64,000 nt of DNA from the NCBI GenBank assembly GCA_021464415.1, contig CM038467.1, positions 32,357,248 to 32,421,247 on the forward strand. Reading direction: 5' to 3'. Both the position numbers and the translations under genes were made by a program. This stretch comes from Lonicera japonica (taxonomy: Eukaryota > Streptophyta > Magnoliopsida > Dipsacales > Caprifoliaceae). A model generated the notes under the pieces. That model did no database searches, had not been told where the DNA came from, and saw nothing but the letters and a program-made list of their open reading frames with translations. Positions 1 through 12,600 of this stretch are shown here, piece by piece (the stretch's first letter is position 1; each line of letters opens with the position of its first letter).

Positions 1-1074
1 ATGCCATGTATGAGTTCTTTAGCCATTGATGGATAAGTTAGTATACAAATGACACTTAAACTCTTTATAATTTGTATGACGAGTGCTATGAGGATCATTA
101 GTGTAAAAAAGTGCTTTAAAGAAAGGAAAGCATATATCATTTGCCAACCACCATTATAAATAGATGGCTATATTATTCATATAAAATTAGAGATGTTTGT
201 TTCAAATTAATATAGTCAAATCTTGTAGTTGAGTATTGAATTAAGGTTTTATCTTCATTATTACCCACCTTACTTAAACACACTTTTGCCCATATTTAAG
301 ACCTCTCTAATTGCTCATATGTTCTTTTAAATGTGATGTTTGTCTTTCCTCATGAAGGAGCCTAGTAGAGTTGGATTAATTGTATTTCCTTGAAATCTTT
401 TACGCTAACGTCTAAGCTCTTGGTTGATAAGTAAACATAAAACATGTCAAGGCAAAGATATGTGCCCTTTCTAATTGAATACATAAACCACAATTCCCCA
501 AAACAATAAATAAATTCCCAAAGCCATTGTTTCCTGTAACACAAGAGTAATTTCAACTATTTTAAATATTGTTTATTTTCCAATATTGAAAAACCATTCA
601 AAATATAAGTCTAATCAATCGAATCATTATAAACAAACTTGTGACTTACAAACTTTTCCTATCCCTATGGTTTGACACTTGGATATACCAAGACTATATT
701 ACATCTTGACTACTTACACTTTGGTGTATATGATTGCATGATTTTTCTCATATCTCTCATGTCAATTCTTAAATATTTAATATTTTTTCTAATTTTGTAA
801 AAGGAATCGTGTATGGGTGAAGCCTCTATTCAGCCGACATGAACCTAACCAATAGTCAGGCCTAAGTAAAACCATAAAACAGAGCAACAGAGATATTGCA
901 TTCGCTTAAAAAGATACCAAAAAACCAAACACTCAAACAATGACATAGTTGGCATTAGTAATATACGAAGTGTCTTTCTCCTTAAAAGCCACGAAATTCA
1001 AGCTCTTGCCCTGAGAATGATCATAAAAAGTGGTCATTTGTATCATTAAACCTAATTTACCAACAAGAAGTCCA
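1..1074. other. Non-coding flank, no feature recognised
   Basis: AT-rich sequence with many stops in all frames. I see no conserved motif, terminal repeat or splice-bounded coding stretch. It lies outside the part that matches copy B. Confidence 0.5.
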
Positions 1075-1420
1075 AGATGAATGTTATAAACTAACAATGA
1101 ACCTACGAAACCTATAATTTAGGAAGAAGAGGAGTTGGCAAAAACTTCAAAAACAAGTGTGCAATAACTTGCACAATCGTCAGCTTATTTGAGTTATAAA
1201 AAACTTCATTGTAGATTAGCTCCTTACCTATTCTTTGTCATACAATTTGCATAAAACGAAGAATAGCCTCCAAGGTAAAACCTGGGCTTTGCATTACCCC
1301 TTACGCATGCTACTCAATTCTTACTTGTCAATGTTTTCCATATCATTAAATGTGAGCTCATTCTTAATTGAAATCTCGAAGCAATTTATCCCGATTCCCA
1401 AGGCATCCGGAAAATCAAAA
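1075..1420 (+). repeat. Outer edge of duplicated segment, copy A
   Basis: This stretch aligns base by base with about 43755-44400 (shared landmarks: 'caataacttgc', 'cataaaacgaagaatagcctcc', 'cctgggctttgcattacccctt'). Copy A lacks about 300 bp that copy B has after 'ctactcgattcttact', and resumes at 'cattcttaattgaaat'. It is the outermost point where I can follow the homology between the copies. Confidence 0.7.
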
Positions 1421-2505
1421 ATCCGTAAAATAAAAAATTTATCTAAAATCTTCCAAGTAATACCAAGAAGATCCACATGTATCTACTCTTCTATGTTCCC
1501 AAGTGTATAATGCATAACAAACTTTTCAATCAAGATATACATACATGGATTGAATGTAAATAATTAGAATTTGTGGACAACCATAAAACCAAATATATCA
1601 AGATGAAATTGCAAAAATTATTACACTAGGGAGAGGAGGCACTAAAATTCTCACAATGAAGTTGACCTGAAACAAATACCAAGTATAATATCAATGAATA
1701 GTAAAATCCTTCATCATATAAACTAATAACTGATATATCTATATTTTAAGACCCCGGTGAGACCATAGTGATGCCGGAAGCAGAAAATGGTCTTATATTA
1801 AAAGTCAAAACACCATTGTAGAAGAGTTGCTCATGTTTTATACCATACTTTTAGTGAAAAACTTTGTTAGAAAATAACATAATTGGCAACACAAATACAA
1901 ATTCAGATTTGCTCGAATTGTATGTTGTTATGCATTTTTATAGACAAAGTAGTTTTATATGCTTAGGCATCGCATGTGCAATTTGAGTGTAGCTAAGTAA
2001 AAAAAAAAAAGGAGTAAGCAACATGCTAAGCTTTTTTACAAAAGGATAGTCAAGAGTAAAAAATTGGAGATAAAAATACATGACAAAGCTTCAACTATGT
2101 CTATAAGCTTTATAATATTATTAGGTCGTAACTCATACCAAAAGGACTATCAACCATTCAAAAAATATGTTGAATCTCGGTCATGCATGTTACACTTTAT
2201 CCATTCCAATATTCAAAAACCAATCCCCTTAACATGGAAACTAGTTCATAACCGTTGTCAATTGCACTATTCATAAAAAAAATATCTTCTAATTTTACCT
2301 ACACAATTATTTATCATTTATACATTTTAGGTTATAACTTGTGCCAACGGCACTCTCAACCATTGGAAAAGTTTCTCAAACACACAATTCCTAATCCCTT
2401 ATACATTTTTAAGATTGTTGCTACATCGTAACCCAAGCCAAAGACACTACCAACCATTCAAAAAGTATCTTAAATCTTAGCCACCCAATTATTTATACCC
2501 TATAT
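1421..2505. other. Copy-A-specific 1.1-kb stretch, non-coding
   Basis: Copy B runs directly from the equivalent of 1420 (near 44395) to the equivalent of 2506 (near 44405), so this block is an insertion in A or a deletion in B. I find no terminal repeats or target duplication. It contains a loosely repeated motif of the type 'accaaaaggactatcaaccattcaaaaa' around 2138, 2342 and 2437. No coding capacity is recognised. Confidence 0.5.
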
Positions 2506-2807
2506 ATTTTTGAAATTCAAAAACCATTCCCCCTTTGTTATATAGATTATAATATTAGATTAGATAATTGGAGCAAAATAAAGAACATGACTTTCTTTAA
2601 CCCAATAAAAACATTTTTTTAAAAAATAATAATAAATACACTATCTTGAATTAGAATAATTTTAAAACACATCATTCATAAACTATATTGAACACCAAAA
2701 TTCCTAAAAAATTACATGATATTCAAATTAGTATACAGTGAATAATAATAATAATGAAAATGAAACCCAAAAACAAATGAAATGAAATTCGGAGAATGAA
2801 AGGAACA

Positions 2808-2810
<3 letters not shown>

Positions 2811-2841
<31 letters not shown>
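2811..2841. repeat. (GA)n microsatellite
   Basis: An uninterrupted AG/GA dinucleotide run of about 31 bases. The paralogous position in copy B (about 44710-44734) has a shorter run. Confidence 0.95.
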
Positions 2842-2845
<4 letters not shown>

Positions 2846-3326
2846 TGTTAAAAGCTTCGAAATGTGAAAGCGCATTTGCAATCATTAGATTACAAACCAA
2901 TAAGATTCTTTGGTCATACATAGATACAACAACAGAAGCATACACATAAATATGCGTGTCATTAGAAAGACACGTATATGGGAAGAAAATATTCAATACA
3001 ACAGTTACAACATCACCTGTTATAATTGCAAGAAAGTGTGCTTTTTTCTTTCCTCAATCACATGAATCATTGATTTCCTACAATTTCATTGAATACGAGA
3101 TAACATATAACATTGTAGCTATTGTGGAAAATAGTTTCACTTTATTAAATACGTGATAACATATAGCATTGTAGCTGTTGTGGTTAATATTTTCACGTAT
3201 ATAAGGTGAAGTTGAGAAGAAAGGTAGGAAAGGACAATAATTATAAGAGACAGAGAAGGAGAGAGATAGAGAAGCCCCACAAACTTCGGACCCTATGGCC
3301 CCAAATCCGTTTCTTACAGACTGGAC

Positions 3327-3561
3327 TGCCACAGGCTGAGTTGCTGACCCCGTGCAGAGCCCGAACCCCAACTCGAAGGGCTAGGCAAACCTGACTCAAG
3401 TTGTAACACGGAACATAACACATAATAGAGGCTTCAAATATCAAGTGTTGGCACATAACTGAACACATATAGATCTCATTAATATCGCAAATAGCACTGC
3501 ATCACATTGTTCCTTGGTGTCAGGCCCCTCATGCACTAAGGAAAAATATCAACTCGTGACA
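3327..3561 (-). mobile_element. Solo LTR of a TRIM-like retrotransposon (235 bp)
   Basis: The stretch starts tgccacaggc and ends aactcgtgaca on the plus strand. It is flanked by a 5-bp duplication, TGGAC (3322-3326 and 3562-3566). It matches both 237-bp LTRs of the TRIM at 45179-47306 in copy B. Orientation follows that element, whose primer-binding site is on the minus strand. It is non-coding. Confidence 0.8.
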
Positions 3562-4767
3562 TGGACCCACCCCCAAAATTCAACATACATTGATTGTTTT
3601 TTTCTTTTCTAGGGGTAATGACTGCGCCATATTATTTGGTAACACTCACTTTCTTATTAACATTAATACACACTGTTTTTTAGTAACACTCACACATGAG
3701 CACCCACCACTTCTATCCTCCGCCACCTCCTCCACTACCTTTCCACTCCTCCACTATTAATCTTCTCTTCCATTATTATAATTAAATATATATACACACA
3801 TATATACATATATACATATATACATATTTCTCTGAAGAAGTTTTATTCGGCACATTTTAAATATTACTCCTTAAATTAAATACATATGAGTAGCATACGC
3901 ATTGTGCATAGATGTTATCTAATATATAATATACACTTGTATAATTCTAATGGTAGAAGAGAATATTAGTGAGAAGAAGTTGAGGGAGAAAAAGAAATAG
4001 GGAGGATTTGTGACGGTATAGCTGGAGGAGTAGAGATGGTGGTGGCGGCAGCATTGGCGGGAGTGACAAGCATATAAATTGAAGTGAAGGAAGTTAGGTG
4101 TGTTTTATTAGAATAATAGCTCCTTTTTTTAGTTTGGAATGTTACAAAGTAAAGTAGAGTCTGTTAATAGTCCCATTATTTTTCTTAGAGAAGAAATTAT
4201 TTTGAGTTAAGTGTATTTTATGTTGCAAAAAAAAATCTACTTTCTTTCTCTTTTGTGAACAATTTGGTAAAGGAACATTATAATAATAGGTGGAGAGAAA
4301 ATTAATTTTGATGCACATGCAATTATATACACACTATTTTTTGATATTATAATATTTATATCCTAAAAAATTATCGATATTTAAGTATATGAATTTAAGT
4401 GTTAAAATACTCATATAGAGTGTACTATTCTTTATATGTTTATGATAATGTAATTTAAGATTGGCAAAGTAATTTTTTTTCCAAAAATAGGTTGGGCAAA
4501 GCCAAAGTACGTTATTACACCTTAAATTTATTTATCTTTTAAATTATTCACTAAATTAAACACCTTTGAAAATTAAGGCGGGCATATGTGGCTCCGCCAC
4601 TAAAGATGATGACTTTATAACAGTACCTTCTTAGGTGAATTCATGAAGGTGACCAACGTTGTTATTGTAGTTTTATTTATTTATTTATTTTGTTTGTCTA
4701 AGTTATTGTAGGTGTTAAGCCTTGAACATTCTTAGTTTTGTCTTCTACATTTGCTCAATTCGCTTAC
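3562..4767. other. Non-coding part of copy A
   Basis: The stretch is collinear with about 47307-48663 of copy B. It contains a pyrimidine-rich run and TA/CA microsatellite (about 3775-3830). No coding region is supported. Confidence 0.5.
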
Positions 4768-5123
4768 CATGTGTTTCGATGGAGAAAAGAAAATTGGGAT
4801 TTGAGTAAAAGTTAAGATTTGGAGCGCAAAAAAATGGAAGTCTATCATTTGGTAAAATTAGCAAGTAATTTAAAATTTTACACGCTATAAATTTGCTATA
4901 ATTTGCCTTTTAAAAATATCGATTTAAAATTCCATGGTATGAGGCGTAATTCTCCAAATTCTAACTTAAAAAAAAGTGATATCGTAATTTACATCATTTT
5001 TAAAATTCTACTTACAACATCCAAACATGAGAAATTACAATTGAAAAAACTTTAAATGATGGAATCTCAAGTTCTATCATTTACAATTTCTATGACTTTT
5101 AGAATTACTCCATCCAAACATAG
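4768..5123. mobile_element. MITE-like element (about 356 bp), copy A
   Basis: Imperfect inverted termini: the left end reads catgtgtttcgatggag and the right end, reverse-complemented, reads ctatgtttggatggag. The interior is AT-rich, non-coding and partly self-complementary. The paralogue is at 48664-49040, so the insertion predates the duplication. Target duplication is not resolved. The termini suggest a hAT-type MITE, which is inference. Confidence 0.45.
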
Positions 5124-5525
5124 AAAATAAATTAATTTTGAAAGATGTAAATTGTGGAAAAAAAATAATTAAAATTCAAACCAAGGACCATGCATGAAAT
5201 ATAATTTTTTTTTGGGTGCAATTATTTTCACTCTACTAATGCCCATAAAGTTTGCACCGAGTTCCACTTTTGTCCATAAGTTTCATTTTGCACTTTGGAC
5301 CGAGTTCCACTTTTGTGCCGTCCAAAAAACTAATGGAATCAATCACATGCGCAACATGTGCGCATGTGATGGGCATAAATGGTATTCTCTCCCATTAGCC
5401 CCTTTTCACTCTCTCTCTCCCGACATTAGCCTTAATTATCTATCATTAGCCTAATTTGATCAAACTAGTATAAAGAGGAGCAAATAGCATTAACAAAGGC
5501 AATTTGCAGAAATCGAAGAAGTAAA

Positions 5526-5580
5526 ATGGGTACCAACTTGCGAATTCCTGACATTGAAGAGTTTGGTGGCCCTATATATG
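5526..5580 (+). pseudogene. Short conserved exon-like ATG segment (copy A)
   Basis: An ATG opens 18 codons (MGTNLRIPDIEEFGGPIY) that end at a good donor, G|GTTAGT. The paralogue at 50005-50059 keeps frame and length with three residue changes, which is more conserved than the surroundings. It may be the first exon of the MULE-type gene whose PB1-like domain lies 230 bp downstream. I do not recognise the peptide itself. Confidence 0.35.
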
Positions 5581-5806
5581 GTTAGTCACTCAATGTTGTT
5601 TCATTTTTACTTTGTTTTGGTAGTGTATAGTTTTGTGTGTAATGTATGTATAATATTGTTAGTGAATGTCAGTGTTTTTAAAGTATGCATTGTTATTTTA
5701 TTATTTGTAGTGTTTTTTCATAATGTAATTATTGTAGCTTGTAGTTCTTTGTGGCCCCCTTGTGCACTTCTTTTTGTATATAATAATGAGTTAATGGTGA
5801 TCCCTA

Positions 5807-5858
5807 TTTGAAAATCCATATGCAACTTGTTCTGGAGAGTTTAACATTAAAATACATC
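5807..5858 (+). pseudogene. 5' part of MULE PB1-like domain, split by the CACTA insertion
   Basis: Frame starting FENPYATCSGEFNIKIH. It corresponds to the first strand of the PB1-like domain found at the N-terminus of many plant MuDR-type (MULE) transposases, with a consensus near F.IKIHHGG. The CACTA element begins inside the second His codon of the IHH motif, and the reading resumes at 25922. In copy B the domain is contiguous (50298-50481). No transposase catalytic domain follows, so this is a remnant. Confidence 0.55.
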
Positions 5859-6290
5859 CACTACAAGAAAAAGGGTCTTTTGTGACGGGTACAAAACCGT
5901 CACAAAAAGTAAAAATCCGTCACAAAAACGTTTTTGTGACGGCTTTGTGACGGTTTTTGAGGCGTTACAAGGTAGGTGGGTTGCAAAAACTTGGTGACGG
6001 AAAAATTCCGTCACAATTACTTTTTGTGACGGATTTGTGACGGTTTTTTCAGCGTTACAAAAAATTTGTCGTTTTTGTGAACCTGTTGTCACGGACTATT
6101 TATGACGGCGTCAGGCGCTACAAATATTGTTATTGTGTCGACACCTGTCGTCACAAATACGTTACCTCCTTTGTCATAATTGCTTTTATTTGTGACAGTG
6201 TGTTCTCGTTACAACAAACATGTGCCTTATTTACGACAGCTCATAGTAGCCGTCACAAAAAATATTCAACAGCGTCACAACAATACTTTC
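5859..6290. repeat. Left TIR and subterminal repeat array of the large CACTA
   Basis: TIR at 5859-5887, then about a dozen copies of a 10-bp motif, TTTGTGACGG or its complement CCGTCACAAA, at irregular spacing in both orientations up to about 6290. Head-to-head pairs could form local hairpins. In characterised En/Spm elements, TNPA binds arrays of this kind to bring the ends together. Confidence 0.9.
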
Positions 6291-7189
6291 TAGTCCAATT
6301 GATATTTGAAACCTGTTAATATTAAAATTCTAATTCCATCAAACCAATTAAACACCGAAAGAGCAAAACTGAAAAATACCAAAAAGCAAACCCAATAACA
6401 TAAACTAAATAATTTCCATTACATAGTTTGATATAGTCTAAATTAAACCAAAATATAGTATCGAAAAGTATTATCCACCAAAGAACATATCATATTTGCT
6501 CAATATCTATCCAAAATTATGAAATGGTGCACACGACATAATCTAAACCAAACAAAACCATTGTTTATATCATCTAAACTTTTTTTCCCAAAAAACTCCC
6601 CATCGTAGTAATCTTGCTTGCACAACCTTCATTCCCCTTCATTTATATCCTGAAATATTAGAAACTGGATATCAGTCATTAAATAACTTAAAGTAAGATT
6701 TTCAATGTCAAATTTTTGAGGAAAGAATATATTCTCGTTCACCAATTATATACTACATCGGATCCCACCAAGTTGTCAAATATCATTAAGGTTGGGGACA
6801 TAGGGCATTTATATTATTCTTATGAAACTAAGCAACAATATTGAATATATAATAAGTAAATAAACAATCATTCAGTTAAACCACACATAATAAAGTACAT
6901 GTGCAACATGCCAAGTCAATACTATACTAATATGTGTAAGTAAATGGGCTTGTGTGGCAGGAGGTATTAACTAAGATTAAAATTTAAAAAGTAGAAAGAG
7001 AGAAAGGATGTGAACAAATTAATAAGTAACCTAATTAAACCTATCAATCTCCAACTTAATATGGTAAATTAGCATTAAATTTACTATGTACCCACTCCAC
7101 TTTTTCTTGGAGTACATTTCAAGTGTATATATATTTTCAAGTGTACCCCTTGAACAAAAAAAAATTAAAAAATAAATAAATAAACTAAC
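6291..7189. other. 3' non-coding region of the CACTA TNPA-like gene
   Basis: AT-rich sequence between the left subterminal array and the last recognisable exon of the TNPA-like gene on the minus strand. A further small terminal exon could lie here, but I cannot identify one. Confidence 0.5.
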
Positions 7190-9426
7190 CTCATGAGAAA
7201 AGCTATCGATTCCGTTAAGATCTGGGCGGTGAACACTTGATGAAGTAGGAACCTACACGTAACAATATTATTTATTAAAAATTTATACTAAATATAAATA
7301 GTTTGAATGTAAATTATAGTAGATATATGACAAATAAAATTACATTGCCAATGCCAGATGGGCCACCACGCAACTCCAGTAGAATTTCATCCCGAACAGA
7401 AGCGTGCATAGCTATCATAGCTTCTTGAATTCTTTGATTCATCACCGCATCACGATCTTTAACGAATTCATCTAACTTTGCATTGGACTCTGCTCTAGTC
7501 TCCTCACGTATCTTCTCACGTATATTGTTGAACTTATCTTCGTCAGTGTTATTTCCTTTGCCAAAAACTTGTTGGGGTGTGACACCTTTTCCATATGTTC
7601 GAACACGCCCATGCCCATCGGGTCCAACAACCTGGGTAAATACCCCATCTATAAACTCGGGGGTTCGTTCCTCTTCTGGCACTGCATCCCTTCGACTTTC
7701 CATCTCCACCTACAATTTTACATGAAATTTTTAAGATATATGTAAGTAAAATATTCATTTTAACAATATTAATGAATTCCAATAAATTCATGTAATAGTT
7801 ATTACTCACAATAACAGCTTGTGTATCTGGGTTCATAGGACCACCATTTTTAGGAGTGCGTGTTCTTGTAAACACATTAATTCGATTAGTATCCTCCCCT
7901 GCTGCCTCCATCTAATATATTTATAAAAGCAACATTTGTTATAATTTAATAATATAAGGGTAACATAACTTATGATCTATAATAAAACTTACATTTGCTC
8001 TAATTTGAACATGTGGCGTTCTCCCGGTCCTGTGATTCAGCTCTTGATATTGACGATTTTTTTTGTTTTGAGTAGAAATAACCTAGAAAATCTCTGAGGC
8101 TAATTTACAAACTTTACACTTTAATGATTTGATGTGACTATATCAAGCAAATTTATTTGATACCTGTTGCTTCTCAGTCCCCCAATAGGCAACAAGCGCC
8201 TCCCATTGATCTTGAACCACCCTAGGTGGTATATTGTTTAAACGATCTTCATCAGTATCCCAAATGTCGTAAAACTGTGTTTTCACATGACTTTTCCATT
8301 TTCTCCAAATATCGCCGACATTTTTTAAGCAATTATCTTTATACTCTAGAGGAGCGTCCGTATTATCCTTAAATAAAATTTAATTTAATCATTATTAAAT
8401 GACTATAATAAAATATATTAAACTACACTCGAATATAAAGTAATGAATTTAAGCATAAAAAACTTACTTCCACCTCTTTCCATATATAATCCAATATATC
8501 TTGAGGCACATCTTTCCACTGTTCATAAATTAACAGAACTTGCTCCCCATTTCGAGCTATGATCCCGAGGTGCGTTTTAAATTGTTGTTCATTAGGTCCA
8601 TATGGTCGCATAAAATTATTAAAGTCAATGTGCAACTTTTGACCTGTGCCCCAAATGTTTAATCCTCGTGCAACACCTCTACCTCGCCGAGTAGAAATGG
8701 ATCCGCTAGCCGAAGTACCTATAATTTAAGAAAATCCAAATGTAGCCAAATAAACTTACTAGAAAAGCCAAATCAGTCCCAAACATAACTCCAAATTGCA
8801 GCTAAGAAATAGTAAAATAGAGTAGGAAAAAATAACGTATAAACAATACCATATGCAACTCTAAAACAGCACATAAATGTGTAATAGCAGTTCACCATTT
8901 AAGTCATAAAACAATCCTTAAATTCAGTTATAAACAATCCTAGAATCTGCCTAAATGCAGCAGTTGCACTTGCTTAAATTCAGTCGTAAATAGTCCTTAA
9001 ATGTTTAATAACAATCCTAATTCAACTCAATTCAAATATAAAATCAGCACTTAAAGTTCAGTTATGAAGTTACCATGCTGTTGACTTGAGTGAGATGCTT
9101 GTAGCTTTGAATCCTCGGGTTAAGGTGGTGGTTGTAGCGGTGCTTGAGACTGAGTATTCTCCCAAGATCGAGTATTGCGTGGCGCTGATTGCTGTGGTGG
9201 TTGCGGCGGCAATGTAGTTTGTGGCAATGACTGTAGTTGTGAAGCCTCAGGATGTGACTGTGGCTACGGTGGTGCGTGAGACTGAGTATTCACCCGAGAT
9301 CGAGTATTGCGTGATGGTGGCTGTGGCGGTAGTGCGATTTCTGGCCGTGATTGTTCTTGTGATAAAGACTGCGATTGCAACATGTCCATAATTGTCCTAC
9401 TGCGAGGTCTCTTTAAAGGGGGCATA
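7190..9426 (-). pseudogene. CACTA TNPA-like protein (plant transposase Ptta/En/Spm, Transposase_24 type)
   Basis: Second gene of the CACTA element, the presumed DNA-binding partner for subterminal repeats. Minus-strand exons inferred from conserved residues and GT/AG borders: 9426 to about 9080 (ATG start, a Q/P/S-rich low-complexity N-terminus with an internal repeat around RNTRS), about 8717-8467, 8370-8164 (KWKSHVKTQFYDIWDTDEDR ... QDQWEALVAYWG), about 8085-7992 (RQYQELNHRTGRTPH), 7912-7810, 7710-7341 (GPDGHGRVRTYGKG plus a coiled-coil-like stretch) and 7251-7190. The order and motifs match the Transposase_24 family (PF03004). Two in-frame stops interrupt the first exon (TAG near 9268, TAA near 9121); both are single-base changes from glutamine codons. 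The downstream exons look open. The gene is probably inactive in this copy. Exon edges are approximate. Confidence 0.85.
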
Positions 9427-9669
9427 ATGAACCTGTTAATAAGAGACCAATTAATACAATAAGCACAATAAACAACAAAACAAATTATGTAACAATAATT
9501 TTAAATGTAAATTTAAATAATGGTAAACATATTCATATGAGATTAGTGCATAAATAATTCAAGAAACGAGACAATTAAAGAAAATATTAATAAAGACCAT
9601 TAACATATTATTTAAACAATAATATCCAAATTTAACACAACTATATCGTATTACAAGCACTAAAAATCA
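9427..9669. other. Intergenic spacer between the two CACTA genes
   Basis: About 240 bp of AT-rich sequence between the stop of the TNP2-like gene (minus strand, 9670) and the start of the TNPA-like gene. Both genes read in the same direction, so this spacer would hold the TNPA-like promoter unless the two are alternatively spliced from one transcript, as in En/Spm. Confidence 0.5.
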
Positions 9670-12600
9670 TCACTCATCAATAATATCATCATTCTCTTCT
9701 GGTAGTGGAACATTTATGTCAATTGTTGTCCCATTTACTCCTTCTCTCACCCAAGTGATATCATTATCATGGGCAAATATAGCATCACTTAGCTGTTGGC
9801 TACTAAATGGCTCGACTTGCGGGATTGTTGTCATATCAAGAAAAGAGTTCCTCGAATACATGTCAAATAAATCTCGAACTGTCATTCGAATAACAACGTG
9901 CCAATCTTGTTCGACAGGGTCTTGCACATACCAGACTTGCTCTGCTTGGGATGCTAGGATAAAAGGTTCATCAACTTCTCTATTATTCTGGTATAATAAA
10001 CGATTGAAGTTCACTAAAGTAAACTTATACTCATCTTCCTTTATTCTCGTTTGATAATCCACCCAATTACACTTGAATAATACGAATCTCATTGTGTTGG
10101 TGTATCGGATTTCAATGATATCCGTTAACTCTCCATAAAATGTAAGTTCACCTCCACGAGGATTCTTATCCTTTCGACTAGCATAACTAATTGTATGAGA
10201 TTTAAGAACAACACCGCTGTTTTGAGTTTGTCTATTCCTATCACGATCTTTTGTTCGAAAACAAAATCCATTGATGAAGTAAACTTTGAATCTCCTTCCA
10301 AATTGATCGGGACCTTTAGCCAAACTTACGACTTCCTCATTCACAGATTGATTAGACCTTTGCAAATATGTCACCTATTGGAAAAAGCACAATACTTGTT
10401 AAACATTGATCCTTAGAATATGCCAAAATAATTTCACTATAATTTTTCGTTATAACTTACATGATCCTTAAACCATGCCGGAAATTTTTCACTATGAACG
10501 CGTTGGATATCACGCTCAGGTGAACGTCTCATTTGTTGGGCAATGATTGCATAGTGTTGCCTACAAGGATTTATAAATATCTAAAATTAATTACAAAGTT
10601 ACAAAATACTAAAATAAATTTTCTTATAAAGAAATTAAAGATACACTTACTCTTTAAACGGAGTCACATAGTCAGTATTAGCAAGCAAATATCTATGTGC
10701 TTGAGCCCGTGTAACCATGTCAAGCAAAAAACGTTTACCTTTCCCTACATCACGACCACTCCTATCACTTCCCTCAAAGTTTATAATTGGTCGACTAGAC
10801 TTGGTTTCCACATCATCCAAGTATCTTGCACAAAAAGTCATACATTCTTCCATTATGTAACCATTTGCAATTGATGCCTCCGGATGAGCTCGGTTTCGCA
10901 CATATTGTTTCAATGATAGTAGATGCCTACAAATTAAAAGATTTTAGAATGCAATATAATTCAAAGTTTGAGCTAATTAGATTTGTATTACTTATACACA
11001 AACTTCTCTATTGGGTACATTGATCGAAATTGCACTGGCCCAGCAATTAGCGCTTCCTCGGCTAGATGAATGGGCAAGTGTTCCATTATATCAAAAAAAG
11101 AAGGTGGAAAGATCTTTTCAAGACAACAAAGTGTCATGGCAATGCGATCTTGAATTATCTCTAAATCGGACACTGTATTAACTTTAGAGCACAATTGTCT
11201 GAAAAAGTTACTTAATTTGATTAAGGCTTCAACCACATTCTTGGGCAAGATTGTGCGAATAACCAAAGGTAATAATTGTTGCATTAGAATATGGCTATCG
11301 TGACTCTTCAGACCCGATATAGTACGATCTTTTAGATGCACACACCTTGAGATATTAGAAGAATAGCCATCCGGAACTTTGATACTCTTTAATACGTGGC
11401 AAAAAATATCTTTTTCTTTCTTATCCATCGTAAAGCATGCAGGAGGTAAGTACATCTTACCAGAGCCTCTTTGTTGGGGGTGCAATGCTTGCCTAATTTT
11501 CAATAATTCAAGATCCTTTCGAGAGTTTAAGTTATCCTTAGACTTTCCAGGAGCGCCTAGTAAAGTAAAAAGTACATTATCGCACACGTTCTTCTCAATA
11601 TGCATTACATCAAGGTTGTGGCGAATGAGATTATACTGCCAATACGGAAGTTCAAAAAAAAATACTTTTCTTCCTCCAATTATATGACTTTTGAAGTTCT
11701 CCCTCTTCCTCCTCTCTCTCCCTCCTCATGATCAAATCATTTTTCTTATATTCGGTTAGCATTTGAATGTCATTCAGTTGTTGCAACAACTCGGATCCTG
11801 ACAATGGCTTTGGCTTGCCTTTTAATTCACGTGTTCCATCGAAAGATACCCGATCTCTTCGAAATTTATGAGGCGGTATTAAGAATCGACGATGGCCCAT
11901 ATAACAATACTTACGCCCATTTTTCAAACTAAAAGATCGAGTTTCCTTATTACAATTAGGACAAGCTAATGCACATTTCGTACTCCAACCAGATAAGTTA
12001 GCGTAGGCAGGAAAGTCGTTGATTGTCCACAACAAGGCCGCATGTAATTGAAACATCTGGTTTGTTGATGCATCAAATGTATTTACACCATTATACCATA
12101 ACTCCTTCAGCTCGTCAATCAATGGTTGAATATAAACATCAATTTTATTTGCCAGGTCCTTTGGGGCCATCAATAAGCACCGACAATATGAAAAATGGTT
12201 GCTTCATGCACAACCACGGTGGAAAGTTGTACGGTATAAGCACAACAGGCCACGTGCTATGAGCAATAGACATGGTTCTAAATGGATTGAATCCATCAGA
12301 TGCTAAACCAAGTCTAATATTTCTCCCATCACTAGCAAAAATAGGATTATTCTCATCAAAGGCTTTCCAAGCAAGTGAGTCTGCTGCATGTCTCAACACG
12401 GCATCATTTGGGCGTTCATCAACATGCCACTTCATTAAAGAAGCGGTCTTTGATGACATATACAATCTCTTCAACCTCGGCTTTAATGGAAAATACCTCA
12501 CTTGTTGTGCAGGTATCTTTTTACCATCAATTGGTTGATCGCCTTGTTTATATCTTGACTCACCACAAATCTCACATGTATCAAGATACTTAGACTCCTC

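Larger units (their letters stand above)
2506..5858 (+). repeat. Duplicated segment, copy A left arm
   Basis: The sequence is collinear with 44405-50349 in copy B and differs by scattered substitutions and small indels. It includes a GA microsatellite, a solo TRIM LTR, a CT/AT-rich microsatellite near 3780-3830, a MITE and a short conserved exon-like ATG segment. The homology stops exactly at the CACTA insertion (5859) and resumes at 25922. Length differences between the copies are mostly explained by the TRIM element and nested solo LTR in copy B. Confidence 0.9.

Noticed and set aside
5875..6290. CRISPR-like array of short repeats
   Set aside because: Spacing is irregular, orientation mixed, and the position next to a CACTA terminus explains it as a subterminal array. 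The same applies to 51250-51670 and 55693-56285.
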